NCBI RefSeq assembly: GCF_020723905.1
Contig: NZ_DYHZ01000001.1
Span: 514,384-578,383 of the forward strand
DNA from: Anaerolinea thermophila
GTDB taxonomy: Bacteria; Chloroflexota; Anaerolineae; Anaerolineales; Anaerolineaceae
Direction: 5' to 3'
DNA length: 64,000 nucleotides
The translations under genes and the position numbers were made by a program. A model generated the notes under the pieces. It was not told the DNA's origin. It did no database searches and saw nothing but the letters and a program-made list of their open reading frames with translations. The number at the start of each line of letters is the position of its first letter. The first letter of the stretch is position 1. Positions 26,392 through 36,986 of the stretch are shown here, in pieces.

Positions 26392-27624
26392 TTATTCCTT
26401 TCTAGAGGTAAAGCCCAGAATCCCCAGGGCTTTCTGAACGAGCGGGCTGTTTGTATACACGTCCCATACCAACCCCGTCAGATAGTTCTCGAGCATGATC
26501 ATGGAAAGACCTTTGTTAAACCCATACAGCGCCTGACTGTACCACGGCGGAAGTACGTCCAGATTGTAAGCATCATAGAAGCCGTATTTTCCCCACGTCT
26601 GTGGGTGGTGATGATAAAGATACTCTGCCATTGCCAGCACTTCCTCTGGCGCAAAGGGAAGGGAAGCCAGCGCTCCAGAAATGGAGACCGTACCATCATG
26701 CTCGGGTTCCTGCAAGGCAGGGGCGCTTCCAAAAACCCGGTACCCATGCGGACTATCGCCTGCGTTCAACCCCCAGGAATGGGCGTGATAGGTGCGATAG
26801 CGATGCGCATTCTGCATGCAAAAGGCTCGGTTGGCAAGCGTTGCCAGACGGGAATTTTCAAACCAGTCAACGCCATCCGGGTCCAGCAGCGAGCGGACAT
26901 CCAGCCATGCCTCACTCAACTGGTAACAGAACAGGTTACCACCCGGATTGATGATGATAGACTTTCCCTCAAACTCTCCCGTGTGTCGAGTAAACCCGGC
27001 ATACAGAGCGCGGGCAGTCTCTGAATGGAGGAATGGCGCGGCTTGCAGATACATCATCTTTTGCTCTGCCGCCATATCCCATTGATGGATAAAACCCGGA
27101 TCACCGCCAACGTAATCCCCATCCCAATCCGGATTGTACGCCATGCGGAAGAGGGTCTTATTGTCTTTTTCAAACACGATAAACTGCCAGTCCACACGAT
27201 GAAGAAGAGCCCCGGCAAGGTCATTTGTTTCTACATCGTCAAAATACGCCGCTGCAGTGATCACGCCGTTCAGGCAAATCGCCGTATCAATGGTGGAGTA
27301 CTCGCACTTCCCGTGCCGCCCTGCGGTTTCCAGATCCAGAAAATGGGCAAAAAAACCGCGGTGGTGCGGAACATGCTCCAGCAGAGTGTGCAGGGTGCGG
27401 CGGACAATTTGAAGCGCCTGAGCGCGGCTTAACCGGCTGTGTTCATATGCAAGGACCCAGCCGGTCAGGGCAAACCCCACACTGGCAATGGAAGCAATCT
27501 GCGGGGTTTTTGTCGTATCCACTGCCAGCCCAAATCCACGACTGGATGGATTCAAATTGGTGGTTTGCAGGAAAAAGTCAATCGAGCCGTTGAGTTCCTG
27601 TTCGATAATCTGCCGGGCTTTCAT
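26392..27624 (-). CDS. GH144-like glycoamylase-family protein, cytoplasmic
   Basis: The ATG at 27624 (MKARQIIEQELNGSIDFFLQ), with GGTGAGG upstream, gives 410 residues; the open frame upstream is inside the LacI gene. The blocks PQIASIASVGFALTGWVLAY, YSTIDTAICLNGVITAAAYF, WDMAAEQKMMYLQAA and HSWGLNAGDSPHGYRVFG are shared with the secreted paralogue at 28626-30014 and mark the PF10091 'Glycoamylase' (alpha/alpha)6 barrel. Characterised PF10091 enzymes in GH144 are endo-beta-1,2-glucanases. No signal peptide is present, so this copy would act on imported oligosaccharides. It lies 4 bp before the GH35 gene. Confidence 0.83.
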   Translation of the reverse strand: MKARQIIEQELNGSIDFFLQTTNLNPSSRGFGLAVDTTKTPQIASIASVGFALTGWVLAYEHSRLSRAQALQIVRRTLHTLLEHVPHHRGFFAHFLDLETAGRHGKCEYSTIDTAICLNGVITAAAYFDDVETNDLAGALLHRVDWQFIVFEKDNKTLFRMAYNPDWDGDYVGGDPGFIHQWDMAAEQKMMYLQAAPFLHSETARALYAGFTRHTGEFEGKSIIINPGGNLFCYQLSEAWLDVRSLLDPDGVDWFENSRLATLANRAFCMQNAHRYRTYHAHSWGLNAGDSPHGYRVFGSAPALQEPEHDGTVSISGALASLPFAPEEVLAMAEYLYHHHPQTWGKYGFYDAYNLDVLPPWYSQALYGFNKGLSMIMLENYLTGLVWDVYTNSPLVQKALGILGFTSRKE

Positions 27625-28633
27625 GTTGAGCCTCACCTTGAGAAGAGGAAGAACGAAGCAGAGATGACCGACGCACAATCAAGCGGGTGGGCATGCGTTC
27701 CATGGTGATGGACTTTTCTTCTTCCAGAAAGTCAATTAACTGCCGCGCGGCTTTGCTTCCCCACAGATGACGAGACATATTGACCGACGAAAGCGGCGGG
27801 TTAAGAAACGGCGCCAGGACAATATCATCGAAGCCAACCACGCCCACATCTTCAGGAATGCGCAACCCGTGTGCCTGAAAGGCTTTCATCAGCCCGATTG
27901 CCATCTGGTCATTGGCACAGAAAACCGCCTCAGGGACATCATGATTTTCAATCATCTGCAAAGCGGCTTGATAACCCGATTTTTCGTTGAAATCGCCCTG
28001 ATAGATACGATACTGAACCTGGTGCTTATCGGCTTCTTCCATGAACGTGAGCATACGCTCACGGTTGTCAAAGGAATCCCCGGCACCGGAGACGAAGTGC
28101 ACCAGCCGCGCTCCCTGCTCTACCAGATGCGCCATCACCTCCCGGACGCCGTTAACGTTATCAATCAGTAGAGGGAATAAATAATCCACCTTGAGGAAAC
28201 GATCCAGCGCTACAATGGGAAAACGCTGCGAAGCAAGCCGTATGAGAGTTTCACTGGGAATGCGGGTGTCAAAGACGATTGCGCCGTCCACCTGGCGCTG
28301 AGTTAAAATCTTGCTGATGGTGCGGCTCGCCGGGCATACAATTAAGTCGTACTGTGTTTCCAGCGCCACCGCATGGATGCCGTCCAGAATTTGTTCAAAG
28401 AACAACCCGCCAAACCCGGAAATGAACACGCCGATCGTATGGGTTTTGCGCTTCTTCAGATGGCGCGCAAAGGCATTGGGATGGTAATTCAGTTCCTCAG
28501 CGGCTTTGAGCACGCGCTGGCGAGTTTCTTCGCTGATGGTCCCGGTTCCGTTCAGGGCATAGGAAGCCGCAGCAATGCTTACCCGGGCATACTTTGCCAC
28601 ATCCTTAATGGTCACGCCGTCTTTTTTAGCCAT
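27578..28633 (-). CDS. LacI-family transcriptional regulator
   Basis: A 351-residue protein. The DNA-binding head MAKKDGVTIKDVAKYARVSI, then AAASYALNGTGTISEETRQR, is a complete LacI helix-turn-helix and hinge region (YHPNAFARHLKKRKTHTIGV follows). The sugar-binding domain has VFCANDQMAIGLMKAF and PEDVGVVGFDDIVLAPFLNP. It is encoded inside the operon, overlapping the upstream lipoprotein gene by 8 bp and the downstream GH144-like gene by 47 bp. It probably represses the locus and responds to a gluco-oligosaccharide. The perfect palindrome at 44980-44999 is its likely operator. Confidence 0.93.
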   Translation of the reverse strand: MAKKDGVTIKDVAKYARVSIAAASYALNGTGTISEETRQRVLKAAEELNYHPNAFARHLKKRKTHTIGVFISGFGGLFFEQILDGIHAVALETQYDLIVCPASRTISKILTQRQVDGAIVFDTRIPSETLIRLASQRFPIVALDRFLKVDYLFPLLIDNVNGVREVMAHLVEQGARLVHFVSGAGDSFDNRERMLTFMEEADKHQVQYRIYQGDFNEKSGYQAALQMIENHDVPEAVFCANDQMAIGLMKAFQAHGLRIPEDVGVVGFDDIVLAPFLNPPLSSVNMSRHLWGSKAARQLIDFLEEEKSITMERMPTRLIVRRSSLLRSSSSQGEAQHESPADYRTGTQRLD

Positions 28634-30014
28634 GTTTTTCCAGATTTAAACGCTCCAGTCCTTTCAGAATGATGGGGTTCTGCATCATAATTCGCCAGAC
28701 AATCTCATCTTCATAGTTTGCCAGCATCAGGAGCGAAATGCCTTTATCAATACCAATTACATCACTGGCATACCATTTTCTGGTCAAATTATATGCATCC
28801 TTAAACCCGTAACGCCCTTTGAGGGCTTCAATGGTGTAGTAATTCTGCATGGCGCGCAGGGAATCTTGTGGGGTAAAGACAATCGAGCCAATCGCTCCAG
28901 CAGGGGGGATGGTATCGTCCACCAGATGGGCTTTATTGTCATATCCTGAGGGGGGAGCGCCGTACCTGCCCTCATACCCGTTGGGCCCATCGCAGGCGGT
29001 TAACCCCCAGGCGTCTGGTCCCAGGGTCAGGTATTTTGCATCCATAGTTTCGGCATAACGCACCTGCGCCAGCGAGGCTTGCACCGAATTTTCAAACCAG
29101 TTCACCCCTTTCTGATCTGTGTAGTTGCGAAAATCCAGCCAGGCATGGCTGAACTGATAGGTAAAGAGGGAGCCAAACCATGAGTGAATGAACGGTTTAA
29201 CCCCTTCTCCGTATTTCGCCACGTGGCGGGTAAAAGTATAGTAGGGTCTGGCATCCACGGGATGGGTATCGGACCCAGCTGCCAGCACGTAAAGCATCAA
29301 CTGTTCGGCGTAAAAATCCCAGTGCCCTTCAAAACCTTTTTCGGGGCGGTAAGCCATGTAAAACATCTGCCGGGATTCGTCCAGAAACCATCCCCAGTTG
29401 ACCGCATCGTACAGGCGCCGGGCTTTTTGTTCAATTTCCCCACCAAAGTACTGACCGACGGAAAGCACTCCCATGAACAGGATTGCCGTATCAATGCTGG
29501 AAACCTCGCTCTCCCACGCCCGCTTACCGGATTGCATATCCAGAAAATGATAGTAAAAGCCTTCTGTCCGCTCCAGATTTTCCAGCGTATCCAGTGTGCG
29601 GGTCACCCGTTCAAAAGCCTGTTCGTAGGAAATGTACCCCTTTTCCACGCCAACGATGTAAGCCGTCAATCCAAATCCCAGCGAGGCAATACTGGCAATG
29701 CCCTCTGAACCGGGGTAGCGGTCTCGAATCAACCCATAAGCGGGGCTGTCAGGATCGGTATTTGCCTGTTCCCAGAAGAAATCGAAAGCGCCTTTCATCT
29801 CATAAGCCACAATTTCTTCCGGGTCTACCGGTACCGGCGTAAGCGTCGACGTTGGAGAAGGCTCTGCCGTGGAAGTGACGGTGAGTACAACCTGCGTGAA
29901 AGTAGGCTCGGGGGTGAACGAAAGCACAGGTGACATCGTAGTCCGTGTGGCAGGAGTCGCACAGGCAGAGAGCACAAGCGCCACCGACAGAAGGGAAACA
30001 AAAAGTTTATTCAC
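28626..30014 (-). CDS. GH144-like glycoamylase-family lipoprotein, extracytoplasmic
   Basis: A 462-residue protein from a GTG start overlapping the permease stop by 8 bp. The N terminus MNKLFVSLLSVALVLSACAT is a lipoprotein signal with the lipidated Cys18, followed by a Thr/Pro/Ser-rich linker to about residue 65. The catalytic region shows GIASIASLGFGLTAYIVGVE, VSSIDTAILFMGVLSVGQYF, DFYAEQLMLYVLAAGS and AWGLTACDGPNGYEGRYGAP, the blocks of PF10091. It would cleave long glucan chains at the cell surface (beta-1,2-glucan if it follows characterised GH144 enzymes). Its intracellular paralogue lies two genes downstream. Confidence 0.85.
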   Translation of the reverse strand: MNKLFVSLLSVALVLSACATPATRTTMSPVLSFTPEPTFTQVVLTVTSTAEPSPTSTLTPVPVDPEEIVAYEMKGAFDFFWEQANTDPDSPAYGLIRDRYPGSEGIASIASLGFGLTAYIVGVEKGYISYEQAFERVTRTLDTLENLERTEGFYYHFLDMQSGKRAWESEVSSIDTAILFMGVLSVGQYFGGEIEQKARRLYDAVNWGWFLDESRQMFYMAYRPEKGFEGHWDFYAEQLMLYVLAAGSDTHPVDARPYYTFTRHVAKYGEGVKPFIHSWFGSLFTYQFSHAWLDFRNYTDQKGVNWFENSVQASLAQVRYAETMDAKYLTLGPDAWGLTACDGPNGYEGRYGAPPSGYDNKAHLVDDTIPPAGAIGSIVFTPQDSLRAMQNYYTIEALKGRYGFKDAYNLTRKWYASDVIGIDKGISLLMLANYEDEIVWRIMMQNPIILKGLERLNLEKHG

Positions 30015-30939
30015 CGGTAATTCCCGTCCTTTCTACGGATTCGACAAACCATTTTTGCATGACAAAATACATCAACAACAGCGGCAGGATATTGAGGAAT
30101 GTGCCGCTCATCTTCACCGCTTCATTGATGCGGTCAAAAATGTTGACCATACCTGGCGGATAGAGATTTTCATACGCCTGAGTGAATTTTGCCAGTTGCA
30201 TCGGCAGGGTCTGAATCCCGCCCTCGAGGAAAATGACCGTCAGGTACGTTTCGTTCCAATACCACACAATGGAGAAGATGATTGAAATAACATAGGCTGG
30301 GATAGCCGTTGGCACGGCAATACGTGCAAAGACCAGCCAGTCTGAGGCTCCATCCAGGCGAGCGGCTTCTTCCAGCACTTTGGGCATGGATACAAACATC
30401 TGATAAAAAATCAGGATGAAGATAGCACTACGATATCCCTGTCCAAAAGTTGCCGGAAGAAGGAGCGAGAGGATATTGCCCAGCAATCCCAACTGGCGGT
30501 AGGTGAGCATCTGCGGGATGACAGTGGTTTGCGGCGGGATGATGAAGGTTGCCAGAATCAGCCCCATGATGAGATGCTTCCCCGGAAACCGGTAACGCGC
30601 CAGCCCATAACCGATTACCGAGCACACCAGCGTTTGAATGAGCGATGGAGCCACACTGACCAGAATGGTATTCACCAGGTTGACGGGGTAGTTCAACACC
30701 CGGAAGGCTTTGACATAATTCCCCAGATACAACTCGCTGGGGACCCATTGCACCATGGGATTGAGCAAATCCTGCGGGCTTTTGATGCTGGTGACGAACA
30801 TGAACAACAACGGGTAAAGATAGACAAAACCAATGGCAATGAGAAGCAGGTAAAGAAACAGGGTAAAAAGCGCCCCATAACTGGTACGGCTTCCCAGAAG
30901 CCACAGTCGAATGCGTTCTTTGTTAACCGTAAACCTCAT
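30007..30939 (-). CDS. Carbohydrate ABC transporter permease (MalG-like), set 2
   Basis: The ATG at 30939 with AGGAGG upstream (MRFTVNKERIRLWLLGSRTS) gives 310 residues; an earlier start in the frame lacks support. Six transmembrane helices and the ATPase-contact EAA loop EAARLDGASDWLVFARIAVP identify a CUT1 inner-membrane permease of the MalG type. NEAVKMSGTFLNILPLLLMY closes it. It forms a heterodimer with the MalF-like gene just upstream (10-bp gap). No ATPase gene is found in the locus. Confidence 0.9.
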   Translation of the reverse strand: MRFTVNKERIRLWLLGSRTSYGALFTLFLYLLLIAIGFVYLYPLLFMFVTSIKSPQDLLNPMVQWVPSELYLGNYVKAFRVLNYPVNLVNTILVSVAPSLIQTLVCSVIGYGLARYRFPGKHLIMGLILATFIIPPQTTVIPQMLTYRQLGLLGNILSLLLPATFGQGYRSAIFILIFYQMFVSMPKVLEEAARLDGASDWLVFARIAVPTAIPAYVISIIFSIVWYWNETYLTVIFLEGGIQTLPMQLAKFTQAYENLYPPGMVNIFDRINEAVKMSGTFLNILPLLLMYFVMQKWFVESVERTGITGE

Positions 30940-30949
30940 GGCAACCTCC

Positions 30950-31831
30950 TCACCGCTCCCTTGTGCCAAAGGTCAACCCGGCATAAACCACACCCAGCAG
31001 CACCACCAGCGCCAGGAAGAAAATATACGACATGGCGCTGGCATAACCAATGCCACCCTGTACATCATAAGTGCGGGAGTAGATATAGCGAATCACCTCA
31101 TTTTCGGAAAAGTGCGACAGGGTAATGATGGTATAAACCGCATTGACAATGGTGGTTGACGTTAACGAGGGCAGGGTGATTTTCCAGAACGATTCCCAAG
31201 CCGAGGCGCCATCAATTGCGGCGGCTTCATAGATACTGCGGTCAATTTTCTGGAATCCTGCCAGATAAATCAGGATTTGCACCCCTGAAAACCAGAGGAT
31301 GAGGATAAACGAAGTCAGCAGGTACTCTGCTGGATTACGCAGAAAAGCAGGCAACTGTTGCAGAAACTGCGTCACCGCCGCCGAGGAGGCTACCTGCGGT
31401 GCAGATGCCGCCCCCTGCGCGGTCAGTTCTTTGATGACCGGTCCGCTGGTAATGACCACCGGCAGGAAGAAAATCGTGCGGAACACCCCCCGCAACTTAA
31501 AGCGCAGGTTGAGCAAAAGCGCAATGATCATCGAGAAAATCAACACCACCGGCACAGAGACTAGCGTTTTGATCACATATTCAATGAGAAGTTCCACAAA
31601 GTTTGGATCGGTAAACAGAGCGCGGGTGTAATTTTGCCACTCCCGATAATCCATCACTATGCCCGTTGCCATAACAGTGACTTCATTCAAACTGTAACGC
31701 AAGGTTTCCACCAGTGGAGCCAGGGTGAACACCAGAAAGCCAACGATCCAGATGAGTACAAAGGTATAGCCATGCAGAGCTTCGCGAGCACGGTGCGACA
31801 TCTCTCCACGGAGCAGTTTACGGATGTTCAT
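30950..31831 (-). CDS. Carbohydrate ABC transporter permease (MalF-like), set 2
   Basis: A 293-residue membrane protein with six helices. The EAA loop is IYEAAAIDGASAWESFWKIT. A hydrophilic insert rich in Ala/Ser (ELTAQGAASAPQVASSAAVT) between helices 3 and 4 is longer than in typical MalF-like subunits of this size. In these locus types such permeases occur beside DUF5696 proteins. The start overlaps the DUF5696 stop by 4 bp (ATGA). Confidence 0.9.
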   Translation of the reverse strand: MNIRKLLRGEMSHRAREALHGYTFVLIWIVGFLVFTLAPLVETLRYSLNEVTVMATGIVMDYREWQNYTRALFTDPNFVELLIEYVIKTLVSVPVVLIFSMIIALLLNLRFKLRGVFRTIFFLPVVITSGPVIKELTAQGAASAPQVASSAAVTQFLQQLPAFLRNPAEYLLTSFILILWFSGVQILIYLAGFQKIDRSIYEAAAIDGASAWESFWKITLPSLTSTTIVNAVYTIITLSHFSENEVIRYIYSRTYDVQGGIGYASAMSYIFFLALVVLLGVVYAGLTFGTRER

Positions 31832-34068
31832 GGCACACCTCCCACACTCAGATTCTCCACCAGGATCGCATCCCGCGGCGGGAAAGTCACCCCTTCCACC
31901 TGAAAAGGCTGATCCGTGTAATTCACCCCAATTTGTTTTCCATTGCTGTAGGTCACCAGTACCACGCCTTCCTGCAGTACCGTGCGAGAGACAATGCTTG
32001 CTCCGCGCACCGCACCCAGACGAGTGTTGAGCCAGTCATACACCCGTTCGATTTCCGCACGCCATTGATGAATGGAGGAAGTGTAAATCCAGCGCGAACG
32101 GGTTTCGAGGATTTTTGCCGTTTCTTGATAGGTAACAAAGAAGGATGGATATACGCCATAATCTGCATGACGCAACAGGTCTTCCTGAAGGTCAGGAGAA
32201 AAATTCAACGCCTGCCCGTAATATGGCACAAACCCGGAAAGGGCGATTTGCAGGAAAGGCACGGTATCGGTAGTGTAAAGATAACCACTACTGGAGGATG
32301 GAAGATCATACACGGCAGAAGTAACGCCCCACAGATAATCGTTCGGCGCGTACAAACCTACCGGAGTTGGCAAACCGCTTAACAGGTCCTGGTAAGCCGT
32401 GATGGTCTGCTCACGGTTCAAAGGTGGCCTGGTGCGAAAATCGCTGTAGAGAAGCGTGCCAATCCCGTCCAGCGCCAGCCCCAGGGGGGGATCCTCAAAG
32501 AAATCATCCGCCAGCGAGGTCAGACGTTCTTGAATGGCATCCAGGTTCAAATAATACTGCTTTTTAAAGCGGTTGTACCCTTCCAGATTAAGGTTGGCAA
32601 TGGAACGAGCCAGATCAAACCGGGGGGAGTACCCCGGCTCTCCCAAATAAGCCGCCTGCGCGTCAAAATAGAGCGAGAGACGCCCTCCCTGTGCATGAAC
32701 CTGTTCTGCCAGCGCGCGCAGGTCTGATTGCGAACCCAGAGCAGATTCCAGTTTCAGCGCGCTCGGGAACATGCTCGAAGGTCCCAGCGGTTGCCAGCCG
32801 TACAGGATCACCTCAGGATGACTGACCTGAAGTGTCTCCACAATCTGACGGGCCTGCTCAAATGTAGTCATCGGGATGGCTTCATTCCAGAGGAGAACCT
32901 TCCTGCGCTCAGCAGTAAGAAACTCCAGGCGAATGCCAATGCGATCATCCAGAATGGGACTGGCTTTGAGCATACCCTTTTGCCGTAAATACTGCTGGTA
33001 ACTGCGCGCCATACCCACGTAATCGCTATCGCCTCCGGTGAGGAAGCGGTAGTGCAACACCACATCAAAAGCGTTGGTCTGCGGCTGCAGGGCAGTCACC
33101 CCCGCACCGGCACGGTTGGTAGGCTGGAAATAACTCTCATTGTAAATAAACGCATAGTGGAGAAAATTAAACGAGGTAATGATACCCGCAGGGTGAGCCT
33201 GGATCTCGGCGTAACCCGCACCGCGTTCCAGAACGGCAAGATAAGCATTTTGATGATACCCGTGCACCATTCCTATCACCGGAACCGAAACGCGGAAGGG
33301 ACGACGCAAATCCGGGTCAAAAGCCATGCGGGTACTCATGCCCAAATCGGCGCCGTACACCCTGCCGTAAAACATATTCTTGGCTTTGGTCTGTGCGCTG
33401 AAGCGGATGAGCGCGCCAGCACCATCGGGCAGGAACATGTAGCCGGGCACTTCATCTCTGCGGGTAGCGGCAAAGAAGGGATATACATACAGCATACCCA
33501 GTTTAAACTCCGCCCTGTCCTGGCGAATACGATCAAAAGGTATCTCTACCCGCACACCGTCTTCTTCAAGGATCAGATTAACACCGATAGTAATTCCCGG
33601 ATCGGTAAATGTCACCAGTGCCTCAACGCCTTGCGCCACAGGGCTCACTTCCAGAGTGTGTTTGGCGTTTGTGATGGAAGCCCGTTTGGGAGTGGCTTTC
33701 TGGTCGAGGTAATCAATACTGATACCGCTCTGAGCAAACGCCGTCCAGGTCTTATTCAAACGATCATCACGGGTAACCTCGTCCAGGTTGGAGTGCCACA
33801 CATACCCGCTCCGCCGATCCACCACCTTGAACGCCAGACGCTCGAAATCCACGAACAGGCGGAAAGTCTCATTTTCCGCAACCATGCGGTAGGATTCAGG
33901 GATATCCTGTCGAATCTGCCAGTCGGTGCGGAGGGTATCCACATGCGTGTACTGGTTGGTGGAATAGGCATCGGGCAGGCGCATGGCTTGAAGCGGCTGA
34001 ACACCGAGGCTGAACACCAGCACCGCAAGCAAAACCACTCTCCCGAAAAAGAATTTTGCTTTAGCCAC
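31828..34068 (-). CDS. Secreted DUF5696 protein, possible TIM-barrel glycan-active protein
   Basis: From the GTG at 34068, with AGGAGGTC upstream and an 8-bp overlap with the preceding gene, the protein has 746 residues. The signal peptide region is [20 protein letters not shown] followed by LQA. A beta-sandwich N-terminal half ([37 protein letters not shown]) resembles glycoside-hydrolase-associated galactose-mutarotase-like folds. The C-terminal half ([43 protein letters not shown]) looks like a TIM barrel. DUF5696 occurs next to CUT1 permeases in Firmicutes. Enzymatic activity is unproven. Confidence 0.75.
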   Translation of the reverse strand: MAKAKFFFGRVVLLAVLVFSLGVQPLQAMRLPDAYSTNQYTHVDTLRTDWQIRQDIPESYRMVAENETFRLFVDFERLAFKVVDRRSGYVWHSNLDEVTRDDRLNKTWTAFAQSGISIDYLDQKATPKRASITNAKHTLEVSPVAQGVEALVTFTDPGITIGVNLILEEDGVRVEIPFDRIRQDRAEFKLGMLYVYPFFAATRRDEVPGYMFLPDGAGALIRFSAQTKAKNMFYGRVYGADLGMSTRMAFDPDLRRPFRVSVPVIGMVHGYHQNAYLAVLERGAGYAEIQAHPAGIITSFNFLHYAFIYNESYFQPTNRAGAGVTALQPQTNAFDVVLHYRFLTGGDSDYVGMARSYQQYLRQKGMLKASPILDDRIGIRLEFLTAERRKVLLWNEAIPMTTFEQARQIVETLQVSHPEVILYGWQPLGPSSMFPSALKLESALGSQSDLRALAEQVHAQGGRLSLYFDAQAAYLGEPGYSPRFDLARSIANLNLEGYNRFKKQYYLNLDAIQERLTSLADDFFEDPPLGLALDGIGTLLYSDFRTRPPLNREQTITAYQDLLSGLPTPVGLYAPNDYLWGVTSAVYDLPSSSSGYLYTTDTVPFLQIALSGFVPYYGQALNFSPDLQEDLLRHADYGVYPSFFVTYQETAKILETRSRWIYTSSIHQWRAEIERVYDWLNTRLGAVRGASIVSRTVLQEGVVLVTYSNGKQIGVNYTDQPFQVEGVTFPPRDAILVENLSVGGVP

Positions 34069-36070
34069 GGAGCCTGACCTCCTGCAAAATGCTTTGAATG
34101 AAGTCGAACAGTTGCCCAAAAAGGACATACAGAATGTAACCTGTCAGCAGGAACATGCCCATCGTAAAGAGGGTGATGAGAATGTTGCGCACGGTTTCAG
34201 AGAACGAGTAGTTGTGAATTTCCATCACCATCAGGAAGAGCATTAACCCTACCCAGGCATACATTAACTGCGTGGAGAAGGTGAAAATGAACACCTCGTT
34301 CAGGGTCAGAACATTCGAAAGCAAGGCAATGGGCAATGAAAACAGTGCGTAAGGGAACAAACTGTACGCCGTACCAATGACCACATCGCGAATCCTGCCT
34401 TCGCCGTCGCTGATGGTCGAGACCAGGTAGTTGGCAGCGTTCCACAGGAAAATCAACCCGACGGTGTAAAGAATTTCATTCTCCACCCGGATAAACGCCG
34501 GCGAAGGATATGGGTTAAAGGGAAACGCCGTAAGATACAGCGAGAGAATCCGTGCAATCACCACCCACGCATAGAGGACAAAAGCAAAGCGCAAACTACC
34601 ACGCAGATTCTTTTTGATGTAGTAAAAACTGTCGGCAGGCTGTTTGATAAAACGGAAGAGGAACACGAAATCGTCAACCCATTTATAGCGCAACAGTCCG
34701 TTCAACCAGGCACGCACAGGGTCCAGCCAGCGCTTCCGCCGTTCCAGGCGTTGGAAAATGCTCTGCGCCAGCGAGAATACCATCACCCCCACAATGAAAG
34801 GCGAAAGGTACTTTTGCAGGATGACATTGCGCAATTCCCAGAAGGCTTGCGAGTAACCCTGGCGATCATACGCATAACGGTAGGACTGCAAAGCGCGGGG
34901 AAAATCGCGTTCCTTGAAATAAGCATCTGCCAGCGCCTGATACGCCAGGATAAACGAACCATTATAGGTGAGGATCTCCTCGAAATAGGGTTTGGCTTCG
35001 CTATAATACCCCTCCATGTACAGGCGCACGCCCTGATGGACACGGCGGGCAAATTCCGTCGCCCGATAGATAACCACCGCGTTCTTGTCCTTATCCAGCA
35101 CATAAATCTGTCCCTGATAACGCGCCACTGCGGTGGGATTGATCAGCGTACCCATGCGCTGATCGCCCTGGTCTTTGGCTTTGAAGCGGAAAAGCAAAAA
35201 GCCCTTGGTATCGTACTCGTAAATTTCTCCATCTGCGCTCACCGCGACCAGTAAACCATCCTCGCTGACATGAACATCGCGAAAGGCGGAAGAGCCCACA
35301 GTATCAGGGAAAACGTTCTTCCCGGCGATGGTGAATTTGCGGATGCTCTTGTTGGGGAACGTACCGGCGGTGATGGTATAAACCATCGCCTGCCGGTCAA
35401 TGGTGATGTTAGAGGGAGACGCGGCTTCGTTTTTGACGAACTGCTCCAGTTGCTCTTTGGTGAGAAACAAACGCTGGAGAATCATTTTGAGCGACATGGT
35501 GGCGGTGTTCGCACCAAAATAACCGATGAAGCGCCCATCCATGTTCATTTGCACCACGCCATTGACGGAACCCTCACTGATGATGTAGAGATTTTTACGT
35601 GGATCTACGGCAATTTTGCGCGGTAAAAACTCCCGTGTCTTTCCAAACAGTGGCTCTTTGGGACGACCAAATTCTTTGAACAGGGTGCCATCGGGCTGAA
35701 AGATGAACACTTCATTCTTCTTGGCATCGGCGACGTAAACCAGTCCATCTTCATCTACGAACACTCCCGTTGGGCTCTGCAAAACACCCTTGCCCATCAC
35801 CATGGTTTCCTGAAAATTCCTGAACTGTACAATTCTGCCCTTACCCGTATCTGCCACGTAGAGAGTGCCATCAGGCATAATGACCATATCCTCCGCGCCA
35901 GAGATGGGCAAATCCACCTCCGCCACAGGGATATAGGCATCCTGCGTCATAAAAAGACGTCCGCCCGGACCCAGCGCCCAGGTGGTATAGGGCGGATCAG
36001 CGCTCACCTGTGGTCTGGGAAGAGCGAGCAGGACCACAAAAATCAACAGAACAAGGCGAAACTGTTTCAT
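34061..36070 (-). CDS. NHL-propeller/TPR-like/Yip1-like membrane protein
   Basis: The ATG at 36070 overlaps the upstream permease stop by 4 bp and gives 669 residues. A signal peptide ([21 protein letters not shown]) is followed by NHL-type repeats: [55 protein letters not shown]. Residues around 390-460 form a TPR-like helical stretch ([20 protein letters not shown]). The last ~230 residues contain five hydrophobic segments of Yip1 type ([20 protein letters not shown]). The propeller would lie outside and the membrane domain next to the permeases. It may sense or guide glycan uptake. No characterised role. Confidence 0.75.
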   Translation of the reverse strand: MKQFRLVLLIFVVLLALPRPQVSADPPYTTWALGPGGRLFMTQDAYIPVAEVDLPISGAEDMVIMPDGTLYVADTGKGRIVQFRNFQETMVMGKGVLQSPTGVFVDEDGLVYVADAKKNEVFIFQPDGTLFKEFGRPKEPLFGKTREFLPRKIAVDPRKNLYIISEGSVNGVVQMNMDGRFIGYFGANTATMSLKMILQRLFLTKEQLEQFVKNEAASPSNITIDRQAMVYTITAGTFPNKSIRKFTIAGKNVFPDTVGSSAFRDVHVSEDGLLVAVSADGEIYEYDTKGFLLFRFKAKDQGDQRMGTLINPTAVARYQGQIYVLDKDKNAVVIYRATEFARRVHQGVRLYMEGYYSEAKPYFEEILTYNGSFILAYQALADAYFKERDFPRALQSYRYAYDRQGYSQAFWELRNVILQKYLSPFIVGVMVFSLAQSIFQRLERRKRWLDPVRAWLNGLLRYKWVDDFVFLFRFIKQPADSFYYIKKNLRGSLRFAFVLYAWVVIARILSLYLTAFPFNPYPSPAFIRVENEILYTVGLIFLWNAANYLVSTISDGEGRIRDVVIGTAYSLFPYALFSLPIALLSNVLTLNEVFIFTFSTQLMYAWVGLMLFLMVMEIHNYSFSETVRNILITLFTMGMFLLTGYILYVLFGQLFDFIQSILQEVRLRG

Positions 36071-36975
36071 CCCTTCAGCCCCGAGTGAGACATGGTGCTC
36101 ATCACCTGACTCTGCATGAAGATGAAAATGATCAGGTTCGGCAGGAACATGATCAGCGAAGCCGCCGCGGCAATTCCCTGACCGGCAACCACATTGGCAC
36201 CCGCTGACGTTGAGGTCAGTGTGGTGAGGTAAAAAGCAAATGTCTTGAGACTTTCGTTGGTGATGTACAACGAGGATGTATCGGCGTTGTTCCATGCCGC
36301 CTGAAACGAGAGGATGGCAATGGTGGCAATCGCCGGGCGGATCATCGGTAGAATGATCTGCCAGTAAATCCACAGGTCAGAAGCCCCGTCAATCTGCGCC
36401 GCTTCCACTACCTCATCCGGTATGCCGTCAATAAACTGCTTGATAAGGAACAATCCCACCGGCATTGCCAGCATGGGTAGAATGTGCACCCAGAAGGTAT
36501 CCATCAGATGTAAACGCTCAATGATGAGAAAGCGCGGGATGGTCACGGCAATGGGCACAAACATCAACGCCACCGTATTAATGGCAAAAAGGGTTTGCTT
36601 CAATTTAAAACGCTTTTTGGAGAGTGCATATGCCGCCGTAGAGGAAATCACCACCGAAGTCACCACCGTTACCACCGTCACTACAATGCTGTTGAACAGG
36701 TAGCGGCTGACCGGAATGCTGGAAGCAGACATGCGGCTGAACAAATCTGCGAAGTTTTTCAGGGTAGGATTGACGACAAAGAAACGCGGTGGGTAAGCAA
36801 ACAATTCATCCGGCGGCTTGAAAGCGTGGGAGAAGATAAAGATGATTGGCAGGAGCATAAATGCCGAGAGGGGCAGGAGAATCAGATAAAACTTAATCTG
36901 GCTGGGATGAAACCCCTGTGGATTAATGCCCCGATTGCGATAACTGGATACTGTTCGAAACCATCTTCTGCGCAT
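36067..36975 (-). CDS. Carbohydrate ABC transporter permease (MalG-like), set 1
   Basis: The ATG at 36975 ([16 protein letters not shown]) gives 302 residues; upstream extension is not supported. Six helices and the EAA loop [20 protein letters not shown] define a CUT1 MalG-type permease. [18 protein letters not shown] C terminus. It lies 11 bp after the MalF-like partner and overlaps the NHL/Yip1-like gene by 4 bp. This pair is only distantly similar to the set-2 pair at 30007-31831. Confidence 0.9.
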   Translation of the reverse strand: MRRRWFRTVSSYRNRGINPQGFHPSQIKFYLILLPLSAFMLLPIIFIFSHAFKPPDELFAYPPRFFVVNPTLKNFADLFSRMSASSIPVSRYLFNSIVVTVVTVVTSVVISSTAAYALSKKRFKLKQTLFAINTVALMFVPIAVTIPRFLIIERLHLMDTFWVHILPMLAMPVGLFLIKQFIDGIPDEVVEAAQIDGASDLWIYWQIILPMIRPAIATIAILSFQAAWNNADTSSLYITNESLKTFAFYLTTLTSTSAGANVVAGQGIAAAASLIMFLPNLIIFIFMQSQVMSTMSHSGLKG

Positions 36976-36986
36976 GGCAATTTTCC

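Noticed and set aside
36071..36373. N-terminal extension of the NHL/Yip1-like protein
   Set aside because: It runs out of frame through the upstream permease gene and is His/Cys-rich. The ATG at 36070 starts a clean signal peptide with an ATGA overlap.
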